64,000 nt of DNA, from the NCBI RefSeq assembly GCF_025153525.1, contig NZ_JANZNR010000004.1, forward strand, positions 124,001-188,000. The letters are read 5' to 3'. The notes below the pieces were generated by a model. That model saw only the letters and a program-made list of their open reading frames with translations, had not been told where the DNA came from and ran no database searches. Shown in pieces: positions 44,379 through 53,814 of the stretch (positions are counted from its first letter, which is position 1; each line of letters opens with the position of its first letter). Origin of the DNA: Psychroserpens sp. SPM9. GTDB taxonomy: Bacteria; Bacteroidota; Bacteroidia; Flavobacteriales; Flavobacteriaceae. The translations under genes were made by a program, and so were the position numbers.

Positions 44379-45197
44379 TTAATACTGTTCATTGTCATTT
44401 GGAAAGTCTACAGCTTTCACATCATCAACATATTGACCAATCGCTTTGGTCATGTCTTCGTATAGATTCATATAGCGACGTAAAAAACGCGGATTGAATT
44501 CGTGAGTCATTCCTATCATATCGTGTAGCACCAAAACTTGTCCGTCAACACCAGCACCAGCACCAATTCCAATAACAGGAATCGATACACTTTTAGCGAC
44601 TTCTTCTGCCAGTTTTGCAGGTATTTTTTCTAAAACAATACCAAAGCATCCTGCTTTTTCTAGCATAAGTGCATCTTCTTTTAATTGTTCGGCTTCTTGT
44701 TCTTCCTTGGCGCGAACAGTATAGGTTCCAAATTTATAAATAGATTGTGGTGTTAAACCTAAATGTCCCATAACAGGTATTCCAGCATTCAGGATACGTT
44801 TTATAGACTCTTTAACTTCTTTGCCGCCTTCCATTTTTACAGCATGGCCACCAGATTCTTTCATAATTCGAATCGCAGATCGTAAGGCTTCTTTGGGATC
44901 ACTTTGGTAACTTCCAAAAGGTAAATCGACAACCACTAAGGCTCTGTCTATTGCTCTAACTACTGAAGAGGCATGGTAAATCATTTGATCTAAAGTAATA
45001 GGTAAGGTCGTTTCGTGTCCAGCCATAACATTACTTGCAGAGTCACCAACCAAAATCACATCTACTCCAGCTTCGTCAACAATTTTAGCCATTGTATAAT
45101 CATAAGCCGTAAGCATTGATATTTTTTCATTATTCTGTTTCATATCAACGAGTGACTTAACCGTAATTCGTTTGTAATCTTTTTTTGCAGTAGACAT
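44379..45197 (-). CDS. panB: 3-methyl-2-oxobutanoate hydroxymethyltransferase
   Basis: PanB makes ketopantoate from 3-methyl-2-oxobutanoate and methylene-tetrahydrofolate, the first step of pantothenate synthesis. The 272-residue length and motifs fit: [46 protein letters not shown] and the metal/substrate loop [16 protein letters not shown]. No other pan gene is next to it; its partner downstream is the pseudouridine synthase. Confidence 0.96.
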   Translation of the reverse strand: MSTAKKDYKRITVKSLVDMKQNNEKISMLTAYDYTMAKIVDEAGVDVILVGDSASNVMAGHETTLPITLDQMIYHASSVVRAIDRALVVVDLPFGSYQSDPKEALRSAIRIMKESGGHAVKMEGGKEVKESIKRILNAGIPVMGHLGLTPQSIYKFGTYTVRAKEEQEAEQLKEDALMLEKAGCFGIVLEKIPAKLAEEVAKSVSIPVIGIGAGAGVDGQVLVLHDMIGMTHEFNPRFLRRYMNLYEDMTKAIGQYVDDVKAVDFPNDNEQY

Positions 45198-45302
45198 AGT
45201 GTATAAATTAATTATTCGTAAAAATACAGAGTTTTGTTAAACTTTATTTATTCTTAAGGCTAAAAACTATTTATTTTATAATTTAACTGAAATTTTAAAA
45301 TC

Positions 45303-45761
45303 ATGAAACATACTATAGTTTTCTTAACGCTTTTAGTTTCAATAGGTTCTTTTTCTCAAACTTCGGAAAGTGATAAAGTAAAAGCAACAATCGAACGTTT
45401 CTTTGAAGGGTTTCACAAACAGGATAGTACCATAATTCTTGAAACAGTAGGAGCAGATATAAAGATGCAGTCTATAGGCAAAAATACGGAAGGGAAAGCG
45501 GTTTTAAGTACTTCCGATTTTCAAAAGTTTTTAAAGTCAATTATAGCTATTCCAAAGGATAAAAAATTTAAAGAAGCTATTTTAGGTTATAACATTCAAA
45601 TTGATGGTGATATGGCAAATGCCTGGACACCTTACAAGTTTTGGTTTGATGGTAACTTTAGTCATTGTGGAGTCAATTCGTTTCAATTGTTTAAAGATGA
45701 AGGCACATGGAAAATCATCTATCTCATTGATACACGACGAAGGGATTGTAAAGAAGACTAA
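45303..45761 (+). CDS. Secreted SnoaL/NTF2-like protein
   Basis: This 152-residue protein has a signal peptide (about 1-19, ending GSFSQ). The rest matches the NTF2-like cone fold: an N-terminal helix VKATIERFFEGFHKQD, then a strand set ending with FQLFKDEGTWKIIYLIDTRR. Such DUF4440/SnoaL-like proteins often bind small molecules; none can be named here. It is divergent from panB, and its stop codon directly abuts the stop of the convergent serine dehydratase gene. Confidence 0.8.
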   Translation: MKHTIVFLTLLVSIGSFSQTSESDKVKATIERFFEGFHKQDSTIILETVGADIKMQSIGKNTEGKAVLSTSDFQKFLKSIIAIPKDKKFKEAILGYNIQIDGDMANAWTPYKFWFDGNFSHCGVNSFQLFKDEGTWKIIYLIDTRRRDCKED

Positions 45762-47186
45762 TTAGCAATCACTTAAATGGACACCAACAGCCAAGCCACC
45801 TTCACTGGTCTCTTTATATTTGGTGTTCATGTCTTTGGCGGTTTCCCACATGGTATTCACTACTTTATCTAGCGGGACTTTGACATTGTTTGGATCGGTG
45901 TCTAGCGCCAACTCACAAGCATTGATGGCTTTAATGGCGCCCATAGCATTACGTTCTATACATGGTATTTGAACTAATCCGCCAATAGGATCACAAGTCA
46001 ACCCTAAATGGTGTTCCATGGCAATTTCTGCAGCAATCAAAACCTGTTCGGGTGTGCCTCCAGACAATTCACACAAAGCACCAGCAGCCATTGCAGAAGA
46101 CACGCCAATTTCAGCTTGACAACCTCCCATGGCAGCACTTATGGTCGCACCTTTTTTGAAAATACTTCCAATTTCACCAGCAACCAGTAAAAAGCGTTTG
46201 ATGTCTTCAAAATTTCCATCGTGATTTTCAATCACTAAATAATACATTAAAACCGCTGGTATCACCCCAGCACTTCCATTCGTAGGAGCGGTAACAACAC
46301 GCCCAAGTGAGGCATTAACTTCGTTAACAGCTAAAGCAAAACAGCTCACCCATTTAAGGATTTGTCTAAATTTTACTTCAGTATTTCTAATGGCGTACAG
46401 CCATTCAACAGGAGTGGTGTAGGTTGCAGAACCTTTTAAACTCTGATGCATATCGTATGCACGTCGCCTTACATTGAGTCCGCCAGGTAAATTACCTTCC
46501 GTATGACAGCCTGTGTACATACATTCTAGCATGGTATCCCAAATACGTTGAAGTTCGGAATCTATAGTTTCAATGGGGCGAATTGACTTTTCATTTTCTA
46601 AAACCACACCAGAAATAGGGAGCTTTAAATCTTCACAAAATTTTAAAAGTTCTTTTCCAGTAGATATCGGATATGGGAATGTACAATAAAAAATTATTTT
46701 ATTGGCTTTTGATACTTTTCGTTCTTCCTGTACCACAAATCCGCCACCAATGGAGTAGTAGGTCGATCGGTAGCGTCGTCCGTTAATATGTGCCGAAAAC
46801 GTTAAAGCATTGGCATGAAATGGTAAGAATTTTCTATTGAATATAATGTCTGTTTTAATATCAAAATTTATAGGGATTTCATTATTAAAAAGAAGCGTAT
46901 TCGTGTTTTTGATCGCTGCAATAATGACATCAATCGTTTCAACAGGGACGTGTTCTGGATCCGTTCCGCTTAAACCTAAAAGTATAGCATAGTCTGTAGC
47001 ATGACCTTTACCGGTTAGCGATAATGATCCATAAAGATCAATAGTGATTTTTTCTACTTTATCAAACTTTTTTGTGTCTTTGAGCTCTTTGATCCAACGT
47101 TCAGCAGCACGCCAAGGTCCTAAGGTATGAGAACTTGAAGGACCAACACCAATTTTCAGCATATCAAATACAGAAATACACTCCAT
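45762..47186 (-). CDS. sdaA: L-serine ammonia-lyase, iron-sulfur type, single chain
   Basis: The enzyme converts L-serine to pyruvate and ammonia using a 4Fe-4S cluster. In the 474-residue single chain, the beta-domain start has GPSSSHT (15-21), and the alpha domain has [14 protein letters not shown]. Likely cluster cysteines are in [16 protein letters not shown] and IPCIERN. The single-chain form is as in Escherichia coli SdaA. A TATATTTG promoter box precedes it. Confidence 0.95.
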   Translation of the reverse strand: MECISVFDMLKIGVGPSSSHTLGPWRAAERWIKELKDTKKFDKVEKITIDLYGSLSLTGKGHATDYAILLGLSGTDPEHVPVETIDVIIAAIKNTNTLLFNNEIPINFDIKTDIIFNRKFLPFHANALTFSAHINGRRYRSTYYSIGGGFVVQEERKVSKANKIIFYCTFPYPISTGKELLKFCEDLKLPISGVVLENEKSIRPIETIDSELQRIWDTMLECMYTGCHTEGNLPGGLNVRRRAYDMHQSLKGSATYTTPVEWLYAIRNTEVKFRQILKWVSCFALAVNEVNASLGRVVTAPTNGSAGVIPAVLMYYLVIENHDGNFEDIKRFLLVAGEIGSIFKKGATISAAMGGCQAEIGVSSAMAAGALCELSGGTPEQVLIAAEIAMEHHLGLTCDPIGGLVQIPCIERNAMGAIKAINACELALDTDPNNVKVPLDKVVNTMWETAKDMNTKYKETSEGGLAVGVHLSDC

Positions 47187-47208
47187 TAACTATAGAATTT
47201 TAATAGGT

Positions 47209-47216
47209 CAAATATA
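47209..47216 (-). promoter_or_regulatory. Candidate -7 promoter box for the serine dehydratase gene
   Basis: On the minus strand this reads TATATTTG, a match to TAnnTTTG, 22 bases before the ATG at 47186. This is a good distance for a short leader. No clear -33 element is seen. Confidence 0.45.
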
Positions 47217-47393
47217 TAGTAATTCTAGCGAATTTATGTCTGGAATTTTAAATTAAAATGCACCTTAAAAATCATTAATAGTGTCTCAATTAGGAGTCGA
47301 TGTAATTGGAGTAAGTACGGACTGTTTTTTTTGTTTTACAATTTTAGCACATTAGAATTCATGAGGAATATTAGCCTGAAAAAAATCAAAAAA

Positions 47394-47984
47394 CTAATAC
47401 ATTTTTGATCGGATTCTACTCAATTGAACAGGCGTAATATTAAGGTAAGAGGCGATTTGATACTGCGGAATTAAATTTTCAATATTTGGTATGCGTTCTT
47501 TTAGTTTTAAGTAACGTTCTTTTGCATTCATAGAAGAAATGGCGATGAAGGTACTTTCGCCTTCCATAAATAAAAACTCCAAATAACGCGAATAGAATTT
47601 TAGAACTTCAATATTGGTAGTGCACAAATCAACAAAGGCTTTATAATTGATTTCATAAATGTGACAGTCGGTAAGAGTTTCGTAAACAAACTCAGACGCC
47701 TCATTTGTCAGCATCGAAGTGAAAGAAGCAAAAAATTCAATAGGCGTAAATAGCGTTTTCGTTAATTCTTTCCCATTTTCCATAATAAGATAAGAGCGTA
47801 TCACTCCTTTATTAACCAAAAAAAGTTTACGGCTCACCTCTCCAAGGTCAACTAATTTAGTGCCTGCTTTGAATTCTTTTAATTCTGCTATAGCATATAA
47901 TTTGTCATAAACTTTTCTTGATAACGGATAAAAAGAGCACATAAGGTCATAATTAACGTCATAGTAATCGGTCATAATCTGCAA
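47394..47984 (-). CDS. Crp/Fnr-family transcriptional regulator
   Basis: This 196-residue protein has an N-terminal cyclic-nucleotide-binding-like beta-roll (FKAGTKLVDLGEVSRKLFLVNKG) and a helical linker with LYDI-like ISSMNAKERYLKL. The short C-terminal HTH reads IPQYQIASYLNITPVQLSRIRS. It lacks the Fnr iron-sulfur cysteines and the full CRP ring-binding arginine motif, so its ligand is unknown. Such short Crp relatives are common in Bacteroidota. It is divergent from dnaK across a 177-base gap with repeated TGACAT/ATGTCA sites. An alternative ATG lies three codons downstream. Confidence 0.9.
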   Translation of the reverse strand: MQIMTDYYDVNYDLMCSFYPLSRKVYDKLYAIAELKEFKAGTKLVDLGEVSRKLFLVNKGVIRSYLIMENGKELTKTLFTPIEFFASFTSMLTNEASEFVYETLTDCHIYEINYKAFVDLCTTNIEVLKFYSRYLEFLFMEGESTFIAISSMNAKERYLKLKERIPNIENLIPQYQIASYLNITPVQLSRIRSKMY

Positions 47985-48047
47985 AGGGTTGGGTTATAAA
48001 TTATGTCAATTTAAAGGTATGAATTTTTCAACAATAATTTGTTTCTG

Positions 48048-48090
48048 TGACATCATGTCATATTTTTTGTCATGGCATAATGATTGACAT
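48048..48090. promoter_or_regulatory. Operator-like TGACAT/ATGTCA cluster upstream of dnaK
   Basis: TGACAT-C-ATGTCA (48048-48060) is a perfect inverted repeat around one base. It is followed by TGTCATGGCA (48068-48077), a near palindrome with one mismatch, and by TGACAT (48085-48090). The cluster lies between the divergent Crp/Fnr-type gene and dnaK, 72-114 bases ahead of the dnaK ATG. No CIRCE element (TTAGCACTC) is seen. It may bind a heat-shock or Crp-type regulator. Confidence 0.5.
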
Positions 48091-48161
48091 ATAGATTACG
48101 AAATTAAAATGAACATAAACATTTCCGAAGAAAGGAAATAGATAACACTAAATATAAAATT

Positions 48162-50078
48162 ATGAGTAAGATTATTGGAATCGATTTAGGAACTACAAAC
48201 TCTTGCGTTTCTGTAATGGAAGGTAACGAGCCAGTAGTTATCCCAAACGCTGAAGGTAAAAGAACAACGCCTTCGGTTATCGCCTTTGTTGAAGGTGGTG
48301 AAATTAAAGTTGGAGACCCAGCAAAAAGACAAGCAGTGACTAACCCAACTAAAACGGTTTATTCGATTAAACGTTTTATGGGTAACAAATATTCTGAATC
48401 TAAGAAAGAAGCAGAACGTGTACCATATAAAGTGGTAAAGGGAGATAATGATACGCCTAGAGTTGATATTGACGGACGTTTATACACACCTCAAGAATTA
48501 TCAGCTATGATTCTTCAAAAAATGAAGAAAACAGCTGAAGATTATTTAGGAGCTTCAGTATCTCGTGCCGTGATTACTGTTCCAGCATATTTTAATGACA
48601 GTCAGCGTCAAGCAACTAAAGAGGCTGGTGAAATTGCTGGTTTAAAAGTAGAACGTATTATCAATGAGCCTACAGCAGCAGCTTTAGCTTATGGTATGGA
48701 TAAAAAAGGTGTAGACCAAAAAATCGTGGTTTTCGATTTTGGTGGTGGAACACATGATGTCTCTATCCTGGAATTAGGTGATGGTGTATTTGAAGTATTA
48801 GCTACAGATGGTGACACACATTTAGGTGGTGACGATGTTGATGAAAAAATCATCAACTGGTTAGCAGACGAATTTAATGCCGAAGAAGGGATTGATTTAC
48901 GTCAAGACCCAATGGCTTTACAACGTTTAAAAGAAGCGTCTGAAAAAGCAAAAATTGAATTATCATCTTCTGCGCAAACTGAAATCAATTTACCATATGT
49001 TACGGCTACGGCTAGTGGGCCAAAGCACTTGGTACGTACATTAACACGTTCTAAGTTTGAACAGTTAATTGACGATTTAGTAAAACGTACCATAGAACCA
49101 TGTGAATCGGCTTTAAAAGCGGCAGGTTTATCTAAGAGTGATATTGATGAAGTAATTTTAGTAGGTGGATCAACACGTATCCCAGCGGTACAAGAAGCTG
49201 TAGAGAAATTCTTCGGAAAAGCGCCTAGTAAAGGGGTGAATCCTGATGAAGTTGTATCTCTAGGAGCAGGAATTCAAGGTGGTGTATTAACAGGTGATGT
49301 AAAAGATGTCTTATTATTAGACGTAACACCTTTATCTCTTGGTATTGAAACCATGGGGAACGTTATGACCAAGCTAATTGAAGCTAACACAACGATTCCT
49401 ACTAAGAAATCACAAGTGTTCTCAACAGCTGCAGATAATCAGCCATCGGTAGAAATCCATGTATTACAAGGAGAGCGCCCAATGGCAGCAGATAATAAAA
49501 CCATCGGTCGTTTCCACTTAGACGGAATTCCACCAGCACAACGAGGTGTTCCTCAAATTGAAGTTACATTCGATATTGATGCTAATGGTATTATCAAAGT
49601 GTCTGCAACCGATAAAGCTACAGGAAAGTCTCAAGATATTCGTATCGAAGCTTCTTCTGGTTTAACTGAAGAAGAAATTGCTAAAATGAAGCAAGAAGCT
49701 GAAGCAAATGCTGAAGCTGATGCTAAAGCAAAAGAAACGGCTGATAAATTAAATCAGGCAGATGCAATGATTTTCCAAACTGAAAATCAGTTGAAAGAAT
49801 TTGGTGATAAATTATCTGATGATAAGAAAAAACCAATTGAAGAAGCGCTTGAAGAATTAAAGAAAGCTTACGAAACTAAAGACATCGCTGTTATTGAGCC
49901 TGCTTTAGAAAAAATTAACGAAGCATGGAAAGTGGCTTCAGAAGAAATGTACAAAGCGCAAGCCGATGCTCAAGGAGCTCCTGAAGGAGGACCAACAGAT
50001 GCTGGAGCTGGTGCTAAAGGACAAGCTGCAGACGAAAGTAGTGATGTTGAAGATGTAGATTTCGAAGAAGTAAAGTAA
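48162..50078 (+). CDS. dnaK: Chaperone DnaK (Hsp70)
   Basis: This ATP-dependent folding chaperone is 638 residues long. Signatures are [13 protein letters not shown] near the start, [32 protein letters not shown] and, in the substrate domain, [14 protein letters not shown]. The C-terminus is the acidic tail [11 protein letters not shown]. Its partners dnaJ and grpE are not in the window. It appears monocistronic: a hairpin, a repeat island and then a terminator follow. A TGACAT/ATGTCA cluster lies upstream. Confidence 0.98.
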   Translation: MSKIIGIDLGTTNSCVSVMEGNEPVVIPNAEGKRTTPSVIAFVEGGEIKVGDPAKRQAVTNPTKTVYSIKRFMGNKYSESKKEAERVPYKVVKGDNDTPRVDIDGRLYTPQELSAMILQKMKKTAEDYLGASVSRAVITVPAYFNDSQRQATKEAGEIAGLKVERIINEPTAAALAYGMDKKGVDQKIVVFDFGGGTHDVSILELGDGVFEVLATDGDTHLGGDDVDEKIINWLADEFNAEEGIDLRQDPMALQRLKEASEKAKIELSSSAQTEINLPYVTATASGPKHLVRTLTRSKFEQLIDDLVKRTIEPCESALKAAGLSKSDIDEVILVGGSTRIPAVQEAVEKFFGKAPSKGVNPDEVVSLGAGIQGGVLTGDVKDVLLLDVTPLSLGIETMGNVMTKLIEANTTIPTKKSQVFSTAADNQPSVEIHVLQGERPMAADNKTIGRFHLDGIPPAQRGVPQIEVTFDIDANGIIKVSATDKATGKSQDIRIEASSGLTEEEIAKMKQEAEANAEADAKAKETADKLNQADAMIFQTENQLKEFGDKLSDDKKKPIEEALEELKKAYETKDIAVIEPALEKINEAWKVASEEMYKAQADAQGAPEGGPTDAGAGAKGQAADESSDVEDVDFEEVK

Positions 50079-50087
50079 GTAATGAGC

Positions 50088-50113
50088 CAAGTTTTGCCCT
50101 CAGGCAAAACTTG
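50088..50113 (+). other. Perfect 11-base stem-loop just after dnaK
   Basis: CAAGTTTTGCC (50088-50098) pairs perfectly with GGCAAAACTTG (50103-50113) around CTCA, starting 9 bases after the dnaK stop. No T-run follows, so it is not a classic terminator. A 3' mRNA stability or repeat-derived role is possible. Confidence 0.6.
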
Positions 50114-50125
50114 TGCGAATCACTT

Positions 50126-50226
50126 ATCCCGAACTCGTTTCAGGATCTCACAAAACAAAGCGTCATGCTGAACATGTTTCAGCATCTCACACAATTGTCA
50201 TTCTGAGCGAAGTCGAGGAATCACAC
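50126..50226. repeat. Island of three short palindromic repeat elements
   Basis: Three related units follow one another: 50126-50145 (ATCCCGAA with TTCAGGAT arms), 50165-50185 (ATGCTGAA with TTTCAGCAT arms) and 50197-50226 (GTCATTCTGAGCGAAG through GAGGAATC). Each ends near CTCAC or CACAC. These are known dispersed palindromic repeat types in Bacteroidota genomes. An open frame across them (50113-50295) gives the typical spurious peptide words PELVSGSH, HAEHVSASH and ILSEVEES and is not a gene. This accounts for most of the 310-base gap after dnaK. Confidence 0.8.
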
Positions 50227-50249
50227 AAGAATAATTACTTAACATTTAA

Positions 50250-50279
50250 AAAACGCAATCCGGAAGGGTTGCGTTTTTT
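50250..50279 (+). terminator. Rho-independent terminator after dnaK
   Basis: AAAACGCAA (50250-50258) pairs with TTGCGTTTT (50269-50277), extended inward by TCC/GGG with one wobble, and with a T-run. It lies 172 bases past the dnaK stop, beyond the repeats. Confidence 0.85.
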
Positions 50280-50388
50280 GTATCTCTCTAACTAAAATCA
50301 CAAACCTTAACAAGCTATTAGGAGCGAATTAAAACTCTAATTTGTATCTTACAATTATTAGATAAAATCTTATAAAAAAAGAAAATAT

Positions 50389-51393
50389 ATGAAAGTAAAC
50401 GCATACGCAGCAAAAGAAGCTAAAGCACAATTAGAACCATTTGAATATGAATTCCCAGATATTGGGAATGAGCAAGTGGATATTAAAGTGCATTATTGTG
50501 GACTCTGTCATAGTGATTTGAGTATGATTAATAATGATTGGGGAAATTCGCAATATCCTTTAGTACCTGGTCATGAGATTGTTGGTGAGGTCATTAAATT
50601 GGGTAGTGAAGTTAAAGGCTTGAAAGTGGGTGATAAAGTAGGTATGGGCTGGTACTCTGCATCCTGTATGCATTGTAATCAATGTATGGATGGAAAACAG
50701 CATTTATGTAGCGATGCTGAAGGAACAATTGTTGGTCGTCATGGCGGATTTGCAGATCATGTTCGTGGCCATTGGTCTTGGGTGACCAAACTTCCGCAAG
50801 GAATTGATATGTCTAAAGCCGGACCATTATTTTGTGGTGGTATTACAGTATTTAATCCGATAGTGCTTTCAGGAGTGCAGCCTACAGATAAAGTTGGCGT
50901 AATTGGTATTGGTGGTTTAGGCCATATGGCACTTAAGTTTTTAAAAGCTTGGGGCTGCGAAGTCACTGCATTTACTTCTAATAAAGATAAAGCTGATGCT
51001 CTTAAAAAAATGGGAGCGCACCATGTTGTAGATTCAACCGACCCTGACGCCCTTGAAAGTATTGCCGGAACCTTAGATTTTATTCTGAATACCACGAATG
51101 TAAAACTAGACTGGAATTCCTTTTTATCCACGTTAGCACCACAAGGAAAATTACATACAGTCGGAGCGGTATTAGAACCTATGGAAATTCCGGCATTCAG
51201 TATGATTGCTGGTGAGAAATCGGTTGGAGGTAGTCCGTTAGGAAGTATCGCTTTAACCAGAAAAATGCTGGAGTTTTGCGTTCGTCATGACATTTATCCT
51301 ACAGTTGAAGAATTTAAATTAGAAAACGTCAATGAGGCGATTCAGCATTTAGAAGACGGAAAAGCACGCTTTAGAGTCGTACTTAAAGCATAA
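50389..51393 (+). CDS. Zinc-dependent NAD(P) alcohol dehydrogenase (YahK/cinnamyl-type)
   Basis: This 334-residue medium-chain dehydrogenase has the catalytic zinc site CGLCHSDL and GHEIVGEV. The structural zinc site is in SCMHCNQCMDGKQHLC, and the Rossmann motif is GIGGLGHMALKF. Residues TSNKDKAD after the Rossmann strand favour NADPH. Relatives reduce a wide range of aldehydes. It is a single gene flanked by terminators on both sides, so it is transcribed alone. Confidence 0.93.
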   Translation: MKVNAYAAKEAKAQLEPFEYEFPDIGNEQVDIKVHYCGLCHSDLSMINNDWGNSQYPLVPGHEIVGEVIKLGSEVKGLKVGDKVGMGWYSASCMHCNQCMDGKQHLCSDAEGTIVGRHGGFADHVRGHWSWVTKLPQGIDMSKAGPLFCGGITVFNPIVLSGVQPTDKVGVIGIGGLGHMALKFLKAWGCEVTAFTSNKDKADALKKMGAHHVVDSTDPDALESIAGTLDFILNTTNVKLDWNSFLSTLAPQGKLHTVGAVLEPMEIPAFSMIAGEKSVGGSPLGSIALTRKMLEFCVRHDIYPTVEEFKLENVNEAIQHLEDGKARFRVVLKA

Positions 51394-51425
51394 AAACAAA
51401 ATAGTAACTATACTAATAGATGATT

Positions 51426-51456
51426 AAAACGCAACTTTACAGAGTTGCGTTTTTTT
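51426..51456 (+). terminator. Rho-independent terminator
   Basis: AAAACGCAACT (51426-51436) pairs perfectly with AGTTGCGTTTT (51443-51453) around a 6-base loop, with a T-run. It closes the alcohol dehydrogenase gene. Its CGCAA/TTGCG stem resembles the one after dnaK. Confidence 0.92.
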
Positions 51457-51502
51457 ATATAAGAGACCTAAGGTTATAGATAATTACTGTTAATTTGCAG
51501 TT

Positions 51503-52732
51503 ATGAAATTTTCCAAAAGTGTAGAACCATCATATCAACCTAAGCGTCTAGCCGTAAAACTCACTGCTAAAGGTGAAAATTATGTGCAGCAAGGACATCC
51601 TTGGGTGTTTTCAGATAGTATCGTAAAAATTAATGATGATGCGAAAACAGGAGATTTGGCTATTATCTTCGGAAAGCGAAAAAATGCCATGATAGGTATC
51701 GGATTGTACGATGAAAATTCGCCTATACGTATCAAAATGATTTATAGTGCTGGTAAGCCTATACAAATAAACGATACTTTTTTTCTTCGGAAAATTAAGC
51801 AAGCGTATGAAAAGCGGATTCCGTTATTAAAAACCGATACCACAAGTTACCGACTCCTTTTTGGTGAAAATGACGGATTCCCTTCTTTAATTGCCGATGT
51901 TTACGCTTCGGTTTTAGTTGTCAAACTCTATTCTGAAATATGGCTGCCTTATCTCAATACCATTTTAGAAAGCTTAATAGAAACATCATATTGTGAAACG
52001 GTTGTTATCAGATTAAGTCGAGGTTTACAGCAGTCTAATTCGCATCAATTAAACGATGGTGATGTCGTTTACGGAACTTTAGATAACGAGGTTGTTGAAT
52101 TTGTAGAACATGGTGTTCGCTTTTCGGCAAATGTGATTAAAGGCCATAAAACAGGTTACTTTTTAGATCATAGAGAAAACAGACGTCAAGCAGGTATTTT
52201 AAGTCAGAATAAAACCGTTTTAGATGTGTTTTCTTATGCAGGCGGATTTTCAGTGCATGCCTTAGCTAATGGCGCCAAAGAAGTGACTAGTGTCGATATT
52301 AGTGCTCAGGCTCTAGAAATTGCAGTTCAGAATGGAAAATTAAATGATTATCCAGGCGTTCATAAAACATTAGCTGGTGATGCCTTTGACATTTTAGAAC
52401 AACTCATTTCAGAAAAAAAACGTTTTGACGTGGTTGTTATTGATCCGCCAAGCTTTGCAAAACAACAATCTGAAATTCAATTGGCCAAAAAAAAATATGC
52501 ACAACTGGCAAGGCTAGGTGAGCAATTAACAGCAAGAGAAGGCTTGTTGGTCTTAGCTTCATGTTCTTCTCGTGTCACAGCAACAGCATTTTATGACATC
52601 AATGATCAGGTTTTAAAATCCACAAAACGCTCATTTTTAGTCGAACAAAAAACACAGCACGATAGTGATCATCCTATCGGTTTTTCTGAAGGCGCTTATC
52701 TTAAATGTGGTTATTATAGATTTCTGGATTAA
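51503..52732 (+). CDS. RlmI-like SAM-dependent rRNA (cytosine-C5) methyltransferase
   Basis: This 409-residue protein has an N-terminal PUA domain (about 15-95, GHPWVFSDSIVKI), an EEHEE-type linker and a Rossmann methyltransferase. The SAM motif is LDVFSYAGGFSVHALANGA, and motif IV is DVVVIDPPSFAKQ; a catalytic cysteine is in ASCSSR. Escherichia coli RlmI methylates C1962 of 23S rRNA; the exact site here is inferred. Confidence 0.92.
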   Translation: MKFSKSVEPSYQPKRLAVKLTAKGENYVQQGHPWVFSDSIVKINDDAKTGDLAIIFGKRKNAMIGIGLYDENSPIRIKMIYSAGKPIQINDTFFLRKIKQAYEKRIPLLKTDTTSYRLLFGENDGFPSLIADVYASVLVVKLYSEIWLPYLNTILESLIETSYCETVVIRLSRGLQQSNSHQLNDGDVVYGTLDNEVVEFVEHGVRFSANVIKGHKTGYFLDHRENRRQAGILSQNKTVLDVFSYAGGFSVHALANGAKEVTSVDISAQALEIAVQNGKLNDYPGVHKTLAGDAFDILEQLISEKKRFDVVVIDPPSFAKQQSEIQLAKKKYAQLARLGEQLTAREGLLVLASCSSRVTATAFYDINDQVLKSTKRSFLVEQKTQHDSDHPIGFSEGAYLKCGYYRFLD

Positions 52733-52739
52733 CAAACTG

Positions 52740-52753
52740 TTATGCATGCATAA
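52740..52753. promoter_or_regulatory. Perfect 14-base palindrome next to a promoter box
   Basis: TTATGCATGCATAA is a perfect inverted repeat ending 7 bases before the TATATTTG box at 52761, where the -33 region would lie. This placement suits a repressor or activator site for the nitronate monooxygenase gene. Confidence 0.45.
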
Positions 52754-52760
52754 TATTTAT

Positions 52761-52768
52761 TATATTTG
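52761..52768 (+). promoter_or_regulatory. Candidate -7 promoter box for the nitronate monooxygenase gene
   Basis: TATATTTG matches TAnnTTTG and lies 20 bases before the ATG at 52789. It is identical to the boxes ahead of the pyrimidine operon and sdaA. Confidence 0.5.
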
Positions 52769-52788
52769 TTGTCTACAATACATAATCT

Positions 52789-53736
52789 ATGGACACCAAA
52801 CTGACCCAACTTCTAAATATTAAATATCCAATCATTCAGGCACCCATGTTTTTGGTATCAAACGTTGCCATGGTAACCGAAGCGATGAATGCTGGTATTG
52901 CAGGTTGTATTCCTGCTTTAAATTACAGAACTTTAGATGAATTACGAGCAGCTATTCGCGAATTAAAAGCGAAGAAAGTGGAAGGTGGATCATTCGGTTT
53001 TAACCTCATTGTTAATAAATCCAATGTAAAGTATAAAGGTCAGTTAGAAGTCATTTGCGAAGAAGGTTGTGATTTTATTATCACCTCATTGGGAAGTCCG
53101 GAAGAAACCATAAATCAAGCCCACGCTGTTGGGATTAAAGTGTTTTGTGATGTGACCGATTTGAGATTTGCAAAAAAGGTGGAAAGCTTAGGAGCTGATG
53201 CTGCCATAGCAGTAAATAATGAAGCTGGTGGACATCGTGGAAATTTATCTCCTGAAGCCTTAATTAAGCAACTCAATGATAATTTATCAATTCCTGTAAT
53301 TTCAGCAGGTGGTGTAGGTTGCAAAGCCGACATTGATAAAATGCTAAGCTATGGCGCAGCTGGTGTTTCGGTTGGGAGTCCGTTTATCGCCTCTGTAGAA
53401 GCGGGTGTGACCGACGAATACAAGCAGGCTTGTGTAGATTATGGAGCTCAGGATATTATTATGACCGAACGTATTTCGGGAACACCTTGTACGGTTATCA
53501 ATACACCTTACGTTCAAAAAATTGGAACCAAAGCAACCTGGTTAGAAAACCTCCTTAATAAAAACCGTAAACTCAAAAAATGGGTAAAAATGGTTCGGTT
53601 TTCAATAGGAATGAAAGCCACCGAAAATGCAGCAAAAAAAGCGACTTATAAAACGGTTTGGGTTGCAGGACCAAGTATAGAACATACTAAAGAAATTCTT
53701 CCCGTTAAGGCTATTGTAGCTAATTTGGTGAATTAA
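52789..53736 (+). CDS. Nitronate monooxygenase (NMO/FabK-type FMN flavoprotein)
   Basis: This 315-residue FMN TIM-barrel has the N-terminal QAPMFLVSNVAMVTEAMNAG. The conserved histidine is in NNEAGGHRG, and the phosphate-binding strands read ISAGGVGCKADIDKML and GVSVGSPFIASVEAG. NMO oxidises alkyl nitronates such as propionate 3-nitronate; the related FabK is an enoyl-ACP reductase. The absence of fatty-acid genes nearby and the EAGGHRG motif favour NMO. Confidence 0.88.
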   Translation: MDTKLTQLLNIKYPIIQAPMFLVSNVAMVTEAMNAGIAGCIPALNYRTLDELRAAIRELKAKKVEGGSFGFNLIVNKSNVKYKGQLEVICEEGCDFIITSLGSPEETINQAHAVGIKVFCDVTDLRFAKKVESLGADAAIAVNNEAGGHRGNLSPEALIKQLNDNLSIPVISAGGVGCKADIDKMLSYGAAGVSVGSPFIASVEAGVTDEYKQACVDYGAQDIIMTERISGTPCTVINTPYVQKIGTKATWLENLLNKNRKLKKWVKMVRFSIGMKATENAAKKATYKTVWVAGPSIEHTKEILPVKAIVANLVN

Positions 53737-53814
53737 GATAAAATTAATTGCTTTTAGTGTTCTGTTTCTTAATTAAATAAGATTAAATTTAATCCATAAC
53801 TTTTATCTTATAAT

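Noticed and set aside
50113-50295. 60-codon open frame after dnaK
   Set aside because: It is made of palindromic repeat units and the terminator; its peptide is the known by-product of such repeats.
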